NCBI GenBank assembly: GCA_050084985.1
Contig: JBITNC010000002.1
Span: forward strand, 6,138,001-6,202,000
Direction: 5' to 3'
DNA: 64,000 nucleotides
Source of the DNA: Nageia nagi
Taxonomy: Eukaryota; Pinophyta
Shown here: in pieces, positions 11,031 through 23,220 of the stretch
Position numbering within the stretch: the first letter of the stretch is position 1
How the letters are laid out: every line of letters begins with the position of its first letter
Program-made: the position numbers and the translations under genes
Notes under the pieces: generated by a model
What the model was told of the DNA's origin: nothing
The model's input: only the letters and a program-made list of their open reading frames with translations
Databases searched by the model: none

Positions 11031-12560
11031 AAATAACTCTACATCAGATCAACAAGACTCATTTCACTTTTGGACTGAATAAAAGATTTCTTGATTAAAA
11101 TATTTTAACAACAACAATGCAGTTAGGTGTTATTTCAGATGCATTTCAGCTAGAGTTTAATGATTATTTAGTAATAAATTGATAGAATAGGTAGTATTAA
11201 GGATACCAATAGGTTATAGCTAGGTAGCATTTGAAATTATTTTATTAGTAGTTTCTTTTTAAAAATTATATTAGCTACCACCATGTATAGCTAGGTAGCA
11301 ATTTCCTATTTTAAAAACCAATTTGTGATCAATTTTTTGGGTTTGAGAAAAAAACTCTCAGCTAATTTTTTGATAATATTATTAACCTTTAATAAAAGAA
11401 AATTGTATAAGCATCAAGTTCTTAATGAGATATGTTAACCGCTTTTTCTTGTCAGGAGAAAAAGGGGATAGTAGGGATCTAAGATCTTCATTTTAAAAAG
11501 GGGGTCTTCGATGTGTTTACTTGGTGATAATAGATTATTTTTGAGACTTATGTTTTTTTTCTCACAACTTTTCCCATACTTAGATTAAATCTTGCTCCAC
11601 TAATTCTAGAAAAGTAAGCAATTACGTAATGCTTGTAATTTAACTTCATTAGACTCACTCAAATTATCTAGGTTATGAGGAAGGTAGCAATATATTTCAC
11701 ATAAGTATCTCTTCACTTATTGAATGGATATTTTTGTATTTTTTTTTATATTTTTTGCCTTTTCCTCTGAATGTGCAATGACATAGTTTATTTCCATCAT
11801 AACTTCTCTTACCCTTGAATTAAATGATCATTCCACTAATTCCAAAAAAGTAAAACAATCACTTAACTATTTTAGACTGGCTGAGGAATCTTGCTCAAGT
11901 TAATCAAGTTATAAGTAAAGAATGATATATCTCATTAGATTGCCTTGCACTTAGTTTATTTTACTTTTTTTTTTGTTATGAGCACTTAGTTTCTTTAGTG
12001 ATATGTTATACTATGTAGCTTGAACAACACATCACATTTCTTTCACCAACTCAAACATTGATTGCTTTTTAAGTTTGTGAAAAGATAGCATTATCTAAGT
12101 ATAAGAAATGAATTACCACGTAGACTTGAAATTCATCTCATCACTTAAATAAGTATCAATTAAATAAACACACATAAATTGAATGTAAAAGATACTATCT
12201 TATTATTGCAAAAGCTTGAAAGTACAACTTTTAGAATTCAAAGTGCTAGAGAGAGATTACAAATGAGAACCCTTTGCCTTTAAGTAATATCTAGAAGTAG
12301 TTAGGTATGAAATAAAACCTTAACTTCCTTGAGAAACCCTAATTTTAAAAAACCTAATTATAGAATCATCAAAATTTGACTAAGTTTGAAAACTAGCTAG
12401 CTCAAAAAGAGACTAAGTTTGGAAATTGAAGATAAAAAATTATACCAACTCTAGAGATTAAGGGGATAAAAATTTTCTAACACCCTTAATCCCATTATAA
12501 TTCTACTGAGAACATAAATAATAATTAATATTTAGTTTTTTATTGATGAGGGAGGAAATT
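11031..12560. other. AT-rich sequence without recognisable genes
   Basis: No coding pattern supported. A 13-base word TAGCTAGGTAGCA occurs twice (near 11,218 and 11,290), and poly-T runs occur at 11,553 and 11,738. Otherwise ordinary decayed intergenic sequence. Confidence 0.5.
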
Positions 12561-13860
12561 GAGCTATCATTTCTACAACCTTTGATATGATATCTCCTCT
12601 CGAGAAGTTTTTAACTCTATCACGACCTTCCATCAATCCTTGATACTAAAAAATAACTTACCATGTTTCCCATTTTGTTATTTTTTATGTGAAATCTTGA
12701 CTTGGGTGATTTAAGAGAGATAGTGTTCATATGTTGCAAGGGCTTCCTCAGGATATTTTGATTTTAATTTCTTCTCCAAAATTCCTATTAGGCTTGCTTT
12801 AACTTCATCATCGCTCCTCCACTAGCTAGATTCATCTAGGGTTTGGATATATATCAAGTTAATAATATCCCTATTATCTTGACATACTTTGTCAACCTCT
12901 TCATTAACACCTTGCATATTTTATTTGCATTCAAAAACCAATAAAAAAGGAAGGACAATTCTTTGTAAAAATTCAACAACTATTCATCATTGATAATCTC
13001 CCACTCAATTCTTGTGACATTTTCCACTTCAGCTAGCCATTGGTTTGCAAATTTATTGATATCAACCTCAACACCATACAACTAAAAAATGATATTATCA
13101 AGGTAAACAAGGTCATGGTATGCATTTGGGAAGAATTTGGTTGCTTTGTGATTTAATTTGTTAATCCTCTTCTCAAATTCGCAACTTGTCTTGTATTTGG
13201 ACTTCAATTCATCTTTATCAACCCCAAATTCATCAAACCACTTGAAATTTTTCTTCATTTCATTTTTAAGTTTGTTTACCTCTGATTCCTTATCCTATGC
13301 TAACTTTGTCAAGTTCTTTGTACCCTAATCGATAATATATGTATTTGACTCGATTCTAAGTGGCCCAATGTCATACTCCATAGTGCTAACATTTATTTAC
13401 CTCTTATCCTTAGGTTTCCTAATATTTATGGAAAGCTTGCTCACCCATAGGGTCTCTTTTCCAAATTCTATCACAATTAAAAATTTATGCGGAATGGGAG
13501 TGACCTCTTCACCTATAGCCTCTTCTACTTCTTCCTCTTCACTTCCACTACTATTTTCCTTAGTTCTTTTAAGGTATGCATCAATATCTATATTTTTTAA
13601 GAGATTTTTGGAGTTGAGTTGATCAATGGTCATGTTTTCATCGATTGAGATAATTTTCTTATCATGCTCATCTTATTTTCTTTTCTTTCTCCTCTTTTCA
13701 TTCTCTTCATCATCATCATCATCAACATCATCTCTATTACCATCATTGCCAACTACTCTAGATGAATATTTAGATGAAGATTTCTATGAGCTTGAACATT
13801 TATGAGGATTGGGAGCTTTCTTAGCCTAAAAGTGAGTGGTTGAGCACTCTGCAATTTGAG
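12560..13860 (-). pseudogene. Unrecognised decayed ORF with acidic tract, minus strand
   Basis: Minus-strand frames give protein-like sequence over about 1.1 kb. From the right: a lysine/aspartate-rich start (KRKRN...DDDDDVDD, about 13,690-13,730), then 13,397-13,633 (MTIDQLNSKNLLKNIDIDAYL, an SEEEEVEEAIGEE acidic patch, then a basic segment), then stop-broken stretches such as KNFKWFDEFGVDKDELKSKY (about 13,250) and FANQWLAEVENVTRIEW (about 13,040). I do not recognise the family. A transposon-encoded protein is likeliest given the surroundings; a decayed host gene is the alternative. Confidence 0.35.
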
Positions 13861-13914
13861 TAGATCCCTTGGTGACTTGTTATAGAAGCTAAAAGTGAGT
13901 GGTTGAGCACTCTA
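13828..13914. repeat. Short direct repeat, 61-base spacing
   Basis: The word AAAAGTGAGTGGTTGAGCAC occurs near 13,828 and again near 13,889, both followed by TCT. A second shared piece (CTCTAGATGAATATTTA) near 13,757 and 13,911 suggests a small local duplication with rearrangement. Confidence 0.6.
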
Positions 13915-14724
13915 GATGAATATTTATAGGTATCTTTTATACATTATTTATTAAATTTATTTTAACAAATTATAAGCTAAAGTATTCATCCTTAGAAATG
14001 TATCTAATGTTAGAATATTGACTATCTTCTTTCTCCACCTTTAGTCTTCTTAGGCTTATTTCTCTCAATGTTCTTCTACCTATATGCTTAGATTTGGAGT
14101 TTCTTGAGAAACATGTTGTTCTTCACGGTCATGGTATTGGTTATTATCATGTTATTTCTTTGTTAGCCAACTTTTGGTCTATCCTTTTTATGACCATGCT
14201 CCTATGGACACCAACTTTTTAGTATCAAAAGATTACATGTTTAATTTATATTGAGTTGACCAAAATATATGCACTAAAAGTGTGTACCTTTGCAACAATG
14301 TGATGAGAAAGATACACCTGCAAGGTCCTTAGCATCTAACATTTACATAACAAAATATGAGATATGAAAACATGGGGATAGGCAAAAAAACCAATTTAGA
14401 ATTTACACATACTTATTTACAAGCTTAATAGGTTAAGAAGCCTATTTTATGAGACCCTTATTCTATAGATGAAATGTAATGAAACTAAATTAGATAGTAA
14501 GCACCTTAATGGGAGCAATACCTTGATGTGACAATCTTCTTAAAGAGAAATTATAGAATTGTGAAACAAGCAAAACTTTGATCAATCAAACTCTAAATTG
14601 AAGTAAAATTATACGATCAAATTCCACCAACCTACCTCTCCTTATCATCAGTATTATCCAATCACTTCTCCCTATATACTACAAATTAATAATTCATAAT
14701 ACATAATAAATGAATAAAAAATAC
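13915..14724. other. Non-coding stretch before the bHLH upstream region
   Basis: No supported gene, RNA or element boundary. AT-rich throughout, with short T-rich coding-like pieces but no frame that can be followed. Confidence 0.45.
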
Positions 14725-15127
14725 ACATAATGCAATTTTCTATTATAAATATACACAAACATAATTGTCCTTTATCATTTTATTAACTTTATTCTTTCAT
14801 GTTTTGTACCTAGGACACTCTAGGTAGAGAATGGGACCTCTCAACTAGGAATGGGGAACTTTATTTTAGGACATGAAAATAGCTGTAAACGTTATATGGG
14901 TGGATTTGTTCAGACATAATGCAATTTTCTATTATAAATATACACAAACATAGTTGTCCTTTATCATTTTATTAACTTTATTCGTTCATGTTTTGTACCG
15001 AGGACACTCTATAATTCAATTAGGCAGAACTAAATAGGTAGAGAATGGGACCTCTCAACTAGAAATGGAGAACTTTATTTTAGGGCATGAAAATAGCTGT
15101 AAACTTTATGTGGGTGGAAAAGTTCAG
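14725..15127. repeat. Tandem duplication of about 190 bp upstream of the bHLH gene
   Basis: Copy 1 (14,725-14,913) and copy 2 (14,914-15,127) both begin ACATAATGCAATTTTCTATT and end TTCAG. Copy 2 carries about 24 extra bases in the middle (around ATAATTCAATTAGGCAGA); otherwise the copies differ at only a few positions. The block ends about 560 bp before the chosen start codon, so it lies in the probable promoter. Confidence 0.9.
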
Positions 15128-15309
15128 CGATGATCCAATCAAATTCTTGAACTTCTCTTTGGAGAACTAGAATGAGAACAGTGAGATCGATGTATGTCAA
15201 ATCTTTTCCATCACCTTAATTATTAGTCATACATTGTGCCACACTTCCAACGAGGAGAAGATGACAATCAACACACTGCTCAAGTCTTTTAAGACAAGAC
15301 TATATTGTT

Positions 15310-15424
15310 AGGCTGATAGAGAGATCTCCTACTTTCTCTGTGCAGAGTGTGGCTATGAAAACGACTCTTTTTAGGCTAATAGAGAGATCTCCCACTTTCA
15401 CTGTGCATACTGTGGCTGTGGAAA
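15310..15424. repeat. Direct repeat of about 51 bp, 63-bp spacing, in the bHLH upstream region
   Basis: The two copies (15,310-15,360 and 15,373-15,424) share AGGCT.ATAGAGAGATCTCC.ACTTTC and CTGTGCA..(C/G)TGTGGCT. Each contains the palindrome AGAGATCTC(C/T). The block lies about 265 bp before the start codon. Confidence 0.85.
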
Positions 15425-15573
15425 AAGACACCATCAACCTTAACATAAAAAATAGAGGCCACGAGCATCACAAGGCCTCTTTAAACAATTCCCTAGCCAC
15501 AAATAAATTGTATTATATATCATATGTGGGTACAACTAGGGTAAAGTCTTTGTCACACAATAAAATTAAACAG

Positions 15574-15584
15574 ATATATTTATA
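15574..15584 (+). promoter_or_regulatory. Candidate TATA box of the bHLH gene
   Basis: TATATTTATAT about 105 bases before the chosen ATG. Another AT-rich candidate lies near 15,508-15,517 (TTATATATCA). Either would suit; no transcription start can be read from sequence alone. Confidence 0.35.
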
Positions 15585-15688
15585 TGCATTCATACTTGGG
15601 TTTATCTCAATTTCTTGGTTTGATAAATAGTGGATGGATTTTTTTTAGGATTTGGCGTAGTGGACAGAGAAGGCATTTAGATCGAGAA

Positions 15689-17781
15689 ATGGGTGGAATC
15701 GAATCCTTTGATTATCTCAGCAGTGTTTCTCTGCAGGATTTTGATATGACTATGATGGAAGTTAGCAGCTGTGTCTACAACGCCAATGGTTTACAACAAT
15801 ATTCTTCATCCAAGAGTAATGTTGATGTTGCCATGGCCGATCTCAAACGTACCCAGCCTGCAACTGTGCTCGATGTGGATACTACGATCTTTGCAAATAG
15901 TGTGAGTTCTGGTCACGAGCAACTCAATCGCCAGTGGACGAATGGGGATTCTTCCTCCCCATTTTCATTCGAGATCGATGAGGGAAAAACGGTGCCACAA
16001 GGAGGAATGATGAAGGGCGTTACGAAGAAGCAAGAGGAGTTTTGCTTTTCTGAGGAGAGCGATCATAGCGAGGAGGGAGTCAGGTGTTGGGATACGGCAC
16101 GGATGACTGCGGCCAAAAACCTTGTCTCTGAGAGGAGGCGGCGTAGGAAACTCAATGAGAGGTTATACACTTTGCGCTCCCTTGTTCCATATATCACCAA
16201 GGTAAGATTACTTTTTTGATAATTATTGTTCATTATACCAGTTGTTTCTAGAAAAAACTGTTTCAGATGTATTAAAAGACAATATCTGTGTAGAATATGT
16301 GGTAGATGTCTGATATTTGTGTCAAGACACTAAATATCTGGACAAATGTGATTTGTGGTCAATAGTTTGGCTCTTCCAAGCAGCACAAGTGATTGATGGC
16401 ATATGTACAAATGTAATTGAATGAGTGGACAATAAAATCAGATAGTTAAAGATCTGCCACTCTTGCTTTTACTATGATCACAACAGATAGTTGAATATTC
16501 CTTTTACCCTATTGTTGTAAAAAGTTCTGGACTCAAAAAAATCGAAGTACTTCTTTAACAAAGAACGCGGAATGTAAGGTTCTAGGTTTTGTTAGCCTGG
16601 AAAAATTATTTGGGCTCAAAATCATAGCACTTCAGTAACAAAGAGTGGGGAATGTCAGTTTCTAGGTTTTGTTAGCCTGGAAACATTATTTTGAGTTCAT
16701 GCTACAGCCTTGTAATGGTTTTAAAAGATATGTCTTATTTGAATCAATTCAATCTATGATTTGATTTGAAGCAGATGGACAAGGCATCCATCATTGGAGA
16801 TGCCATTAAATACATTAAAGACTTGCAAAATCAAGCCAGAGATATTCAGTCTGAAATTGCTGCCCTTCAGCCCAACACTGACAGCTCAAGCTCGGATGTA
16901 ACAAGCGCTACTGCTAAGATGGATGATAACTGCAATGACCAGACAGAAGATCTCAAATTCAAATTTACGGATCCATCCCATCTGGCCACTACAGGAAGAG
17001 GAGGTCACTGCAAGACTCTCCAGGTAAAGAAGTGCCTACCTACTTAAAAACTGTGAAATTTTTGTTACAGTGGAGTCATCTGAGTCAGTGGGTGTTTAAT
17101 TATTTGGTTTTGTGATACAGATTGACATTACCAAGATAGAGGAGAGTTTGTTTTATATTAGGTTATTTTGCAAAAAGGAGCCAGGAGTTCTCATATATCT
17201 TACAAAAGCCATGGAGTCTGTTCACTTGCTGGAGATTCAAAATTATAATCTTACATGCTTTGATGGCCACATAGTCAATACCATTATTGCCAAGGTACTA
17301 AAACTAACCTTATCTAAAATCTTATATGCTGATGGGCAGAGCTAAGGTCCTCCATGTAAAACGACAATGTTATTCAACTCCAGGTTCTCCAAAATGTAAA
17401 AACGCAATGTTATTCAACTACAGGTCCTCCAAAATGTAAAAAGACAATGAGTTAATGCAACTACTAGTTTATTGCACCAAACCAATATATTTTTACAGCT
17501 AGAAGAGGTTTTAAATTATTGTATTATGTGTTATGTTATCTTCTATTTCAAAAACAATTAGTCTTACAAAAATCTATAATTTTTTAGATTAGTAAATTTT
17601 ATTATATATATATTTTAATTAATTTATTTGATTAAAAATTTATTGTTTCAATTAGTGTTTTATGATAATTTTATATTGATTGCAGACAATAGAGATGCAA
17701 GAGATAGATGCTCTAAAACATATGATCGTCGAAACTGCATCCAAATTTGGTTTCAGCATTCCTAAGGAGAGTAAGCTTTGA
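15689..17781 (+). CDS. bHLH transcription factor with ACT-like C-terminus (AMS/TIP2-related group), 4 exons
   Basis: Exons 15,689-16,201, 16,775-17,023, 17,121-17,294 and 17,686-17,781 give 343 codons. All introns are GT-AG and phase 0. The bHLH domain spans residues about 140-190: the basic part AKNLVSERRRRRKLNER holds the E and R needed for E-box contact, with N where many bHLHs have H, as in the AMS-like plant group. Helix 2 (MDKASIIGDAIKYIKDLQ) starts exactly at exon 2. Residues about 255-312 form an ACT-like dimerisation region (IEESLFYIRLFCKKEPGVL). Residues 1-135 are acidic and serine-rich, as in activation regions. In angiosperms the closest group controls tapetum and pollen development; that role here is inference. 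An upstream in-frame ATG at 15,584 exists but sits in promoter-like sequence; MGGIES was preferred. It is the only intact gene seen. Confidence 0.88.
16529..16694. repeat. Tandem duplication of about 84 bp in bHLH intron 1
   Basis: Copy 1 starts at 16,529 and copy 2 at 16,613. Both share CTCAAAA..ATC..AG.ACTTC, AACAAAGA and the exact word TTCTAGGTTTTGTTAGCCTG. Divergence of roughly 15-20 percent suggests an old event. Confidence 0.85.
17346..17451. repeat. Three-copy short tandem repeat in bHLH intron 3
   Basis: Units of 37-40 bp start at 17,346, 17,383 and 17,423, each GGT(C/T)CTCCAAAATGTAAAAA.GACAATG-like, the first two followed by TTATTCAACT. The related intron of the downstream pseudogene has a single unit near 21,751. 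Confidence 0.85.
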
Positions 17782-20700
17782 ATTTCTATTATTATCTCTT
17801 CCAATATTTTGAATATGTATGAAATCTTAACCTTAATTTGTTTGGAGGCATCTAAGAGAGATTGGACCACACAATACATTGTAATGTTCTCTTTATGATT
17901 ATATATCATAAATTGTTCATTTCTCTATAGGGGTAATAATATATGAATGTATATATTCATTAGATTTGGGTTGGTTTTCATTCATGTTAGAATGGTTATA
18001 CACACATTTCATATCAGTTGGTACTTTTGTCACTTGTTTGATGATAGTTTTAAGAGTATTAGAATCTTTTAGATTATATTTTGTTTATATTTGAGTGTAC
18101 AAGAATACAAATACTTCTATATACTAATGTATAACTAAAAAAAAGTCTTATCTAAAAATAATTATATTATAATAAATCAACAAGCTGAACAAGATTGAAT
18201 AATGATGTTTAAGATGACATATCAAATACTATTAAGTTAGACCATATGATTAAAATAATTGTATAAATTAATAAAATTTATTTTTTTTATCAATAATTTT
18301 ATAATTCTCTTATTATTATTATTTCAATTTATATTATTTTTATTAAAAAACATATGCTATAATATAATTGAAGTTATCATCTTCATCAGTCAACCACAAG
18401 TCACTTCATTCTTAATACTTTAAAGAATCAAACTTGTACATTTACTTGAACAGATTGCAAGTTTATTTATTTATTTATTTGATGTGACGCACAAGCAAAC
18501 TAATGTAAAAAGATACTTTCATGGATGCTTAATTCTTTTAAATAATAAAACCTTTATATTCACTTGAAAAGATAGTAAATTTATAAAAAAAAATTCTATT
18601 ACGTGAAACTTAAAAAAAACTAATGTAAACAAGGATGCTTAAAGGGTAAAACTAAAAATGATGAACTTAGAAAGAAAGTTGCATTAACAATCATTATATA
18701 AGTGAACTTCCATCATGTAGATAATTATCCCAAATAATATGGGTATGCAAAGAATTATTTCTCATAATCCTTAAAAATTGATAAATAATCTAATCATGTT
18801 ACGGGAGTTGGAGAGAAGGAGAAGTTGAAAACTCTCAAGTGGAAAAAGAGAGGCTCCAGGTTCCAAACTCTCCTACTAGTTAGACCAACTAACATGGAAA
18901 AGAATCCTATAAACAATATACATATAAAAAATGATATGATCATTATAATAGTTAACTTTAAGATAATATTAACTTCTATGATGTTGGATGATAGTATAAA
19001 CTTTATAGCATTTTTATAATAACAATTTATAAAGTCTACATTGATTTGTAGAAAAAATATTGAAGATTATATCATAAGTAAAAAATATTTTAAAAAAATA
19101 TAAGTAATAACAACAATAGAACATTTATGTTAAGGAATGTAACCTTAATTTACTTCATAGAAGATTTAATATAATAACTTTTTCCCATTTGAAAGTAGTA
19201 GGTGGTTGTCTTATATAACTGATAAAGTTACCATAATACCTTTCAAATATTTTAGTTGGTCATTTATAATTCTTGATTTAATTATGTATTATTTGATAAG
19301 CAAATTAATATATAATACTAAAATTATATGTAATATTATAACTTAATTATTACATTACTAGGTAATGGATGAAGGTTGCTAAACTATTTTTATGTATATC
19401 TAACAACTCATAAAATTAAACTTGCTTACATATTTTTCTCATCCTTTCCTTAATTACTAGTAAATTATATTATTAGTACATTGGTTAATTAGAGGATAAA
19501 AAATCAATATAACTTATTTCCATGTTAACAAAAATAAAAGAATTAAATTTTGTCCTTTATGTTGTCAAATTTTCATTACATTATGAATAATTATAAGCTT
19601 ATTCATAAAAAATAAGATGAGTTTCAGTATAAAGCAATTGTAAAATCCAATTCTCAAGCAATTGTAAAATCCAATTCTCTTAATTAAAATCTTAGAATAG
19701 AATTAAGTTAAAGTCAAAATGGATTTTTTTTCAATAAGAAAAGGATTCTCTTATAATAGATTTCTTTCCTCTTAGCCATAAAAGGGCTTACATCTTATGA
19801 TCCAATTTAGTCTATAATTAGTAATCCATTTCATTTATCTATCCTAGCTAAATTTTGATCAACATTGCTTATTATAGCACTAGAAAGATACTCCTAAGAG
19901 CTAATATCTATGATCTATTTACCTTCCTAAACTTTACTCAAAATAAGGGCTTATGACGATGCCTTTTGTTGATTTTGTACATCTATAAAATGAAAATAAA
20001 AAGATATTAGTATTTTTTGTTAAGCCTTGCATTAGAGTTCCTAAGCTACTAGGGGGGGTAAAACCTTAATCATCACTTAAGGTTTGATAAAGAAATGAAA
20101 GATATATAAAATATGAAAAGACAAGTAAACATGATGTAAATGATTAAAGAGATCAATTATACCTATACTTTTACCTTTTTGGAATAGTTGAATGTAGTAG
20201 TGGATTTAGATTGTATTGTTTATTACTTAGAAAATAATATATATAATTTTGATTGTTATAAAAATTATATACATGGTTTGGAAGAAATAATCTTTTCTTA
20301 AATTACTTAAGTAAATTCTTTTCATTGTAAGATGTATCAGGATTGAAATGCATGTGCTCTAATGGTTTCATCTAAAACCTATAATCATAAATTATAAAAA
20401 AATAAATATACAAGTCAACATTCTACATGAAAAAATGAATAAAAGAAAAATTGAATATGAAGGGATGACTAAACTAGCAATCGAATTTCAACAACATTTC
20501 ACAAATTATTTAACAAGAAATAAGTGTAAAATGAGTTATTTTAAGTACTATGATTATAAGTAATGACATGACGGGTCTAAGTAAATGAAAACACCATACA
20601 TGAGGGACAAGGGGACCTCTCCTATTTATAATTGAGCTAATAGATGCCCAAGGAGGGGGGATTTACCTAATATCATTAATAAAAGATTAAGAGGGATTAT

Positions 20701-21242
20701 GGGGAGGATTTAGAGGTTGAGGCCATATGTGTGAGGATTTGTGAGGATCGAAGAACATTCATTAGGGTTGTTATTAATTGGTGGTTAGCATGTGATTAGA
20801 GATTCTCAAGGGGTTATTAGGATGAGATTAGGATTAGCCAAGATTGAATTGGATATGAGGTATTTATGGAGGTTAGTAGTAGGAAGAGGTTAGATAAAGA
20901 TTAAGGTGGTGATGGAATGATTATGAGTGTGATTTAGGCGAATGAGGATACAAGGAATATATAGATTTAGGAGCACATGTGTGGTATTTAGCATTATTAA
21001 AGTAAAGGATTAGGTTGGATTATAGGTGCGCCAGTTAAGATGGTAAGAGGGTATTTAGGAATAGGGTTAAGGCTAATGATCATGAATCATTTAAGAGGGT
21101 AAGAATTAGGATGAGGTAAGGGTAGGTGTTAGGCTAATTTATGGATTTAAGAAAATACACTATTTAATAAGAATATTCCCATAAGGATTTATGAGAAATA
21201 TCTTATTTTAATCATTTACATCTATGATTTGATTTTAAGTAA
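17782..21242. other. AT-rich flank of the bHLH gene
   Basis: No additional gene is supported. 17,782-19,450 is the downstream flank that was duplicated together with the gene's 3' half (see the repeat at 21,190-23,760). 20,580-21,150 is purine-rich, with many GGATTAG/GAGGATT words but no clear period. Confidence 0.6.
19632..19679. repeat. Perfect 24-bp tandem duplication
   Basis: AAGCAATTGTAAAATCCAAT plus TCTC occurs twice in direct succession (19,632-19,655 and 19,656-19,679) without mismatches. Confidence 0.95.
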
Positions 21243-22062
21243 ATGGAAAAGGCATATACAATTGGAGATACAATTAAATATATTGAACACTTACAAAATA
21301 AAGAAAGAGATATTTAGTATGTAATTTCTATCATTGAGTCATATATTAAATGATTTTCTTGATTGTAACAAGCACCATTCCTAGGGTGGATGAGAACTAT
21401 AATGTTTGTACATAATATCTCAAATTAATGTTTCAGATCTATCTTGGATGGGCACTATAATCTAAGAGAATTTTATTGTAAGACTATATAAGTAAAGAAA
21501 TGGCTACCTACTTAAAATCTCTTACTTTTATTTCAATAGAATTAGTTGAGTTATTCGATGTTTAATAATTTAGTTTTATGTTACATATTGATATTACTAA
21601 GATACAAGAGAGTATTAATGAAGTCTATTTACTTACAAGATATTCAAAATTATAATCTTATATGCTTTGATAACCACATAATTAATAATAGTATTTCCAA
21701 GGTACTAATATTAATCTAATGTATTATATTATATTCTAATAGGTAGAGCTAAGGTACTCCAAATGTAAAAGTATAATAAGTGAATATAACAACTAATGTA
21801 TATGTACCAAAATAGTATATTATTACAATTAAAAAAAAATTTAAATTATTATGTATGTTTATGTTATCCTCAATTCCAAAAAAAAAAAAAAAAAAATCTT
21901 ATAAAAATATATTTTTTAAGATTAATTAATTTTACTATATACTTTTTGATTAACTTATTGTATTGGAAACATATTATTTCAATTGATATTTTTATGAAAT
22001 TTTCAAATTAATTACAAACAATAGATCTACAAGATACAAATCAAATTAATAACAATCAAACA
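21243..22062 (+). pseudogene. Partial bHLH pseudogene (copies of exons 2-4)
   Basis: Exon 2-like sequence starts at 21,243 (ATGGAAAAGGCATATAC; gene: ATGGACAAGGCATCCAT). It carries an in-frame TAG where the gene has CAG (GATATTTAG against GATATTCAG, near 21,314), and the last codon before the donor has changed from CAG to TAA. Exon 3-like sequence (21,587-21,701) has lost about 60 bases in its middle, and its acceptor AG reads AT. Exon 4-like sequence (from about 22,018) has acceptor CAA instead of CAG and no readable tail. With exon 1 absent, no DNA-binding region could be made. Clearly non-functional. Confidence 0.85.
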
Positions 22063-23000
22063 TGATTAATCTTATTTTCCATTATATTCTCTTCCATTAT
22101 TTTGTATATGTAAGAAATCTTGAACTTAATTTGTTTGGTGGCTTTGTTAATTATTTTAATGGATTTCCACCCTTGGGCCACATAATACATTGTGATGTTC
22201 TCTTATAATATTAGATCGCAAACTATGCTTTGATATACTATAACTCTTCTTCTTTATAAGGTTAATAAATATGATTATATTGTTTAATAGATTTGAGATT
22301 AAATTAATAGATGTTGGAATGGATATACATATATTTGATATTACGTGATTATTTTATGAGTTGTTTGGGATGGTAATTTAAAAAATATTCATATTTTATA
22401 TTATAATTTATTTTGATTTGCATATATGAGAATATGAATACTTTTGAATATTAATGCATAAAAAAAAAAAACATTTCTTAGTTGGAGAGCATCACATTAT
22501 AATAAATCAATGAAAATAGGTTGAACAAGATTCAATAATGATGGGTAAGATGATACATCAAGCACTATTGAGTTAAATTAATGATATAAATTAATAAAAT
22601 TTACTTTTTATTTTAGCATTTTTCAATTCTATCATTAATATTATTTTAATTCAAAATAGAATGTTATATTGTAATTAAATTTTTTATCTTTCACTTAAGC
22701 AACCATAAGTCACTTCATTCTTAATACTCCAAATAACCAATATTTCTATATATTTACTTGAAAAATGGTAATTTCAAATTTTTTATAATATAAAACTCAA
22801 GCAAATTAACTAGAAAACTAGTTTCATGGATGCTTAAATTTATTAAAGAAAATTTAATTATAAAAAAATCATATCATCATAAAAAAGTGATGATAAAGGT
22901 TTATTTAAATAATGTAAGATAAAATAAAAATGATAAAATTAGAAGGAAAGTTGTATTAACAATCATGACGTATACAAATAAATTCCCATCAAATTAGTTG

Positions 23001-23220
23001 GTTAGTTATAATGTTGCATCTAAGTAGGCTCTTAGTTCATGTAGATAATTATCCCCAATACAATAGGTATATTAAGAAATTACTTTCTCATGATCCTCCT
23101 CAAAATTTTAGTTAGTTATAATATTGCATCTAAGTAGGCTCTTAGTTCATGTAGATAATTATCCCCAATACAATAGGTATATTAAGAAATTACTTTCTCA
23201 TGATCCTCCTCAAAACTTTG
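23001..23220. repeat. 110-bp tandem duplication, nearly identical copies
   Basis: Copies start at 23,001 and 23,111 with GTTAGTTATAAT(G/A)TTGCATC and run to CCTCCTCAAAA. Only one or two differences are visible, far fewer than between this region and its counterpart at 18,700, so the duplication is much younger than the segmental copy it sits in. Confidence 0.95.

Noticed and set aside
13368-13622. Plus-strand open frame of 84 codons
   Set aside because: Antisense shadow of the acidic minus-strand frame; its serine/leucine richness comes from the complementary GAA/GAG codons.
15584-15688. In-frame upstream ATG of the bHLH ORF (35 extra residues)
   Set aside because: The extra part begins in TATA-like promoter sequence, has no similarity to the family, and the next ATG (MGGIES) gives a normal N-terminus.
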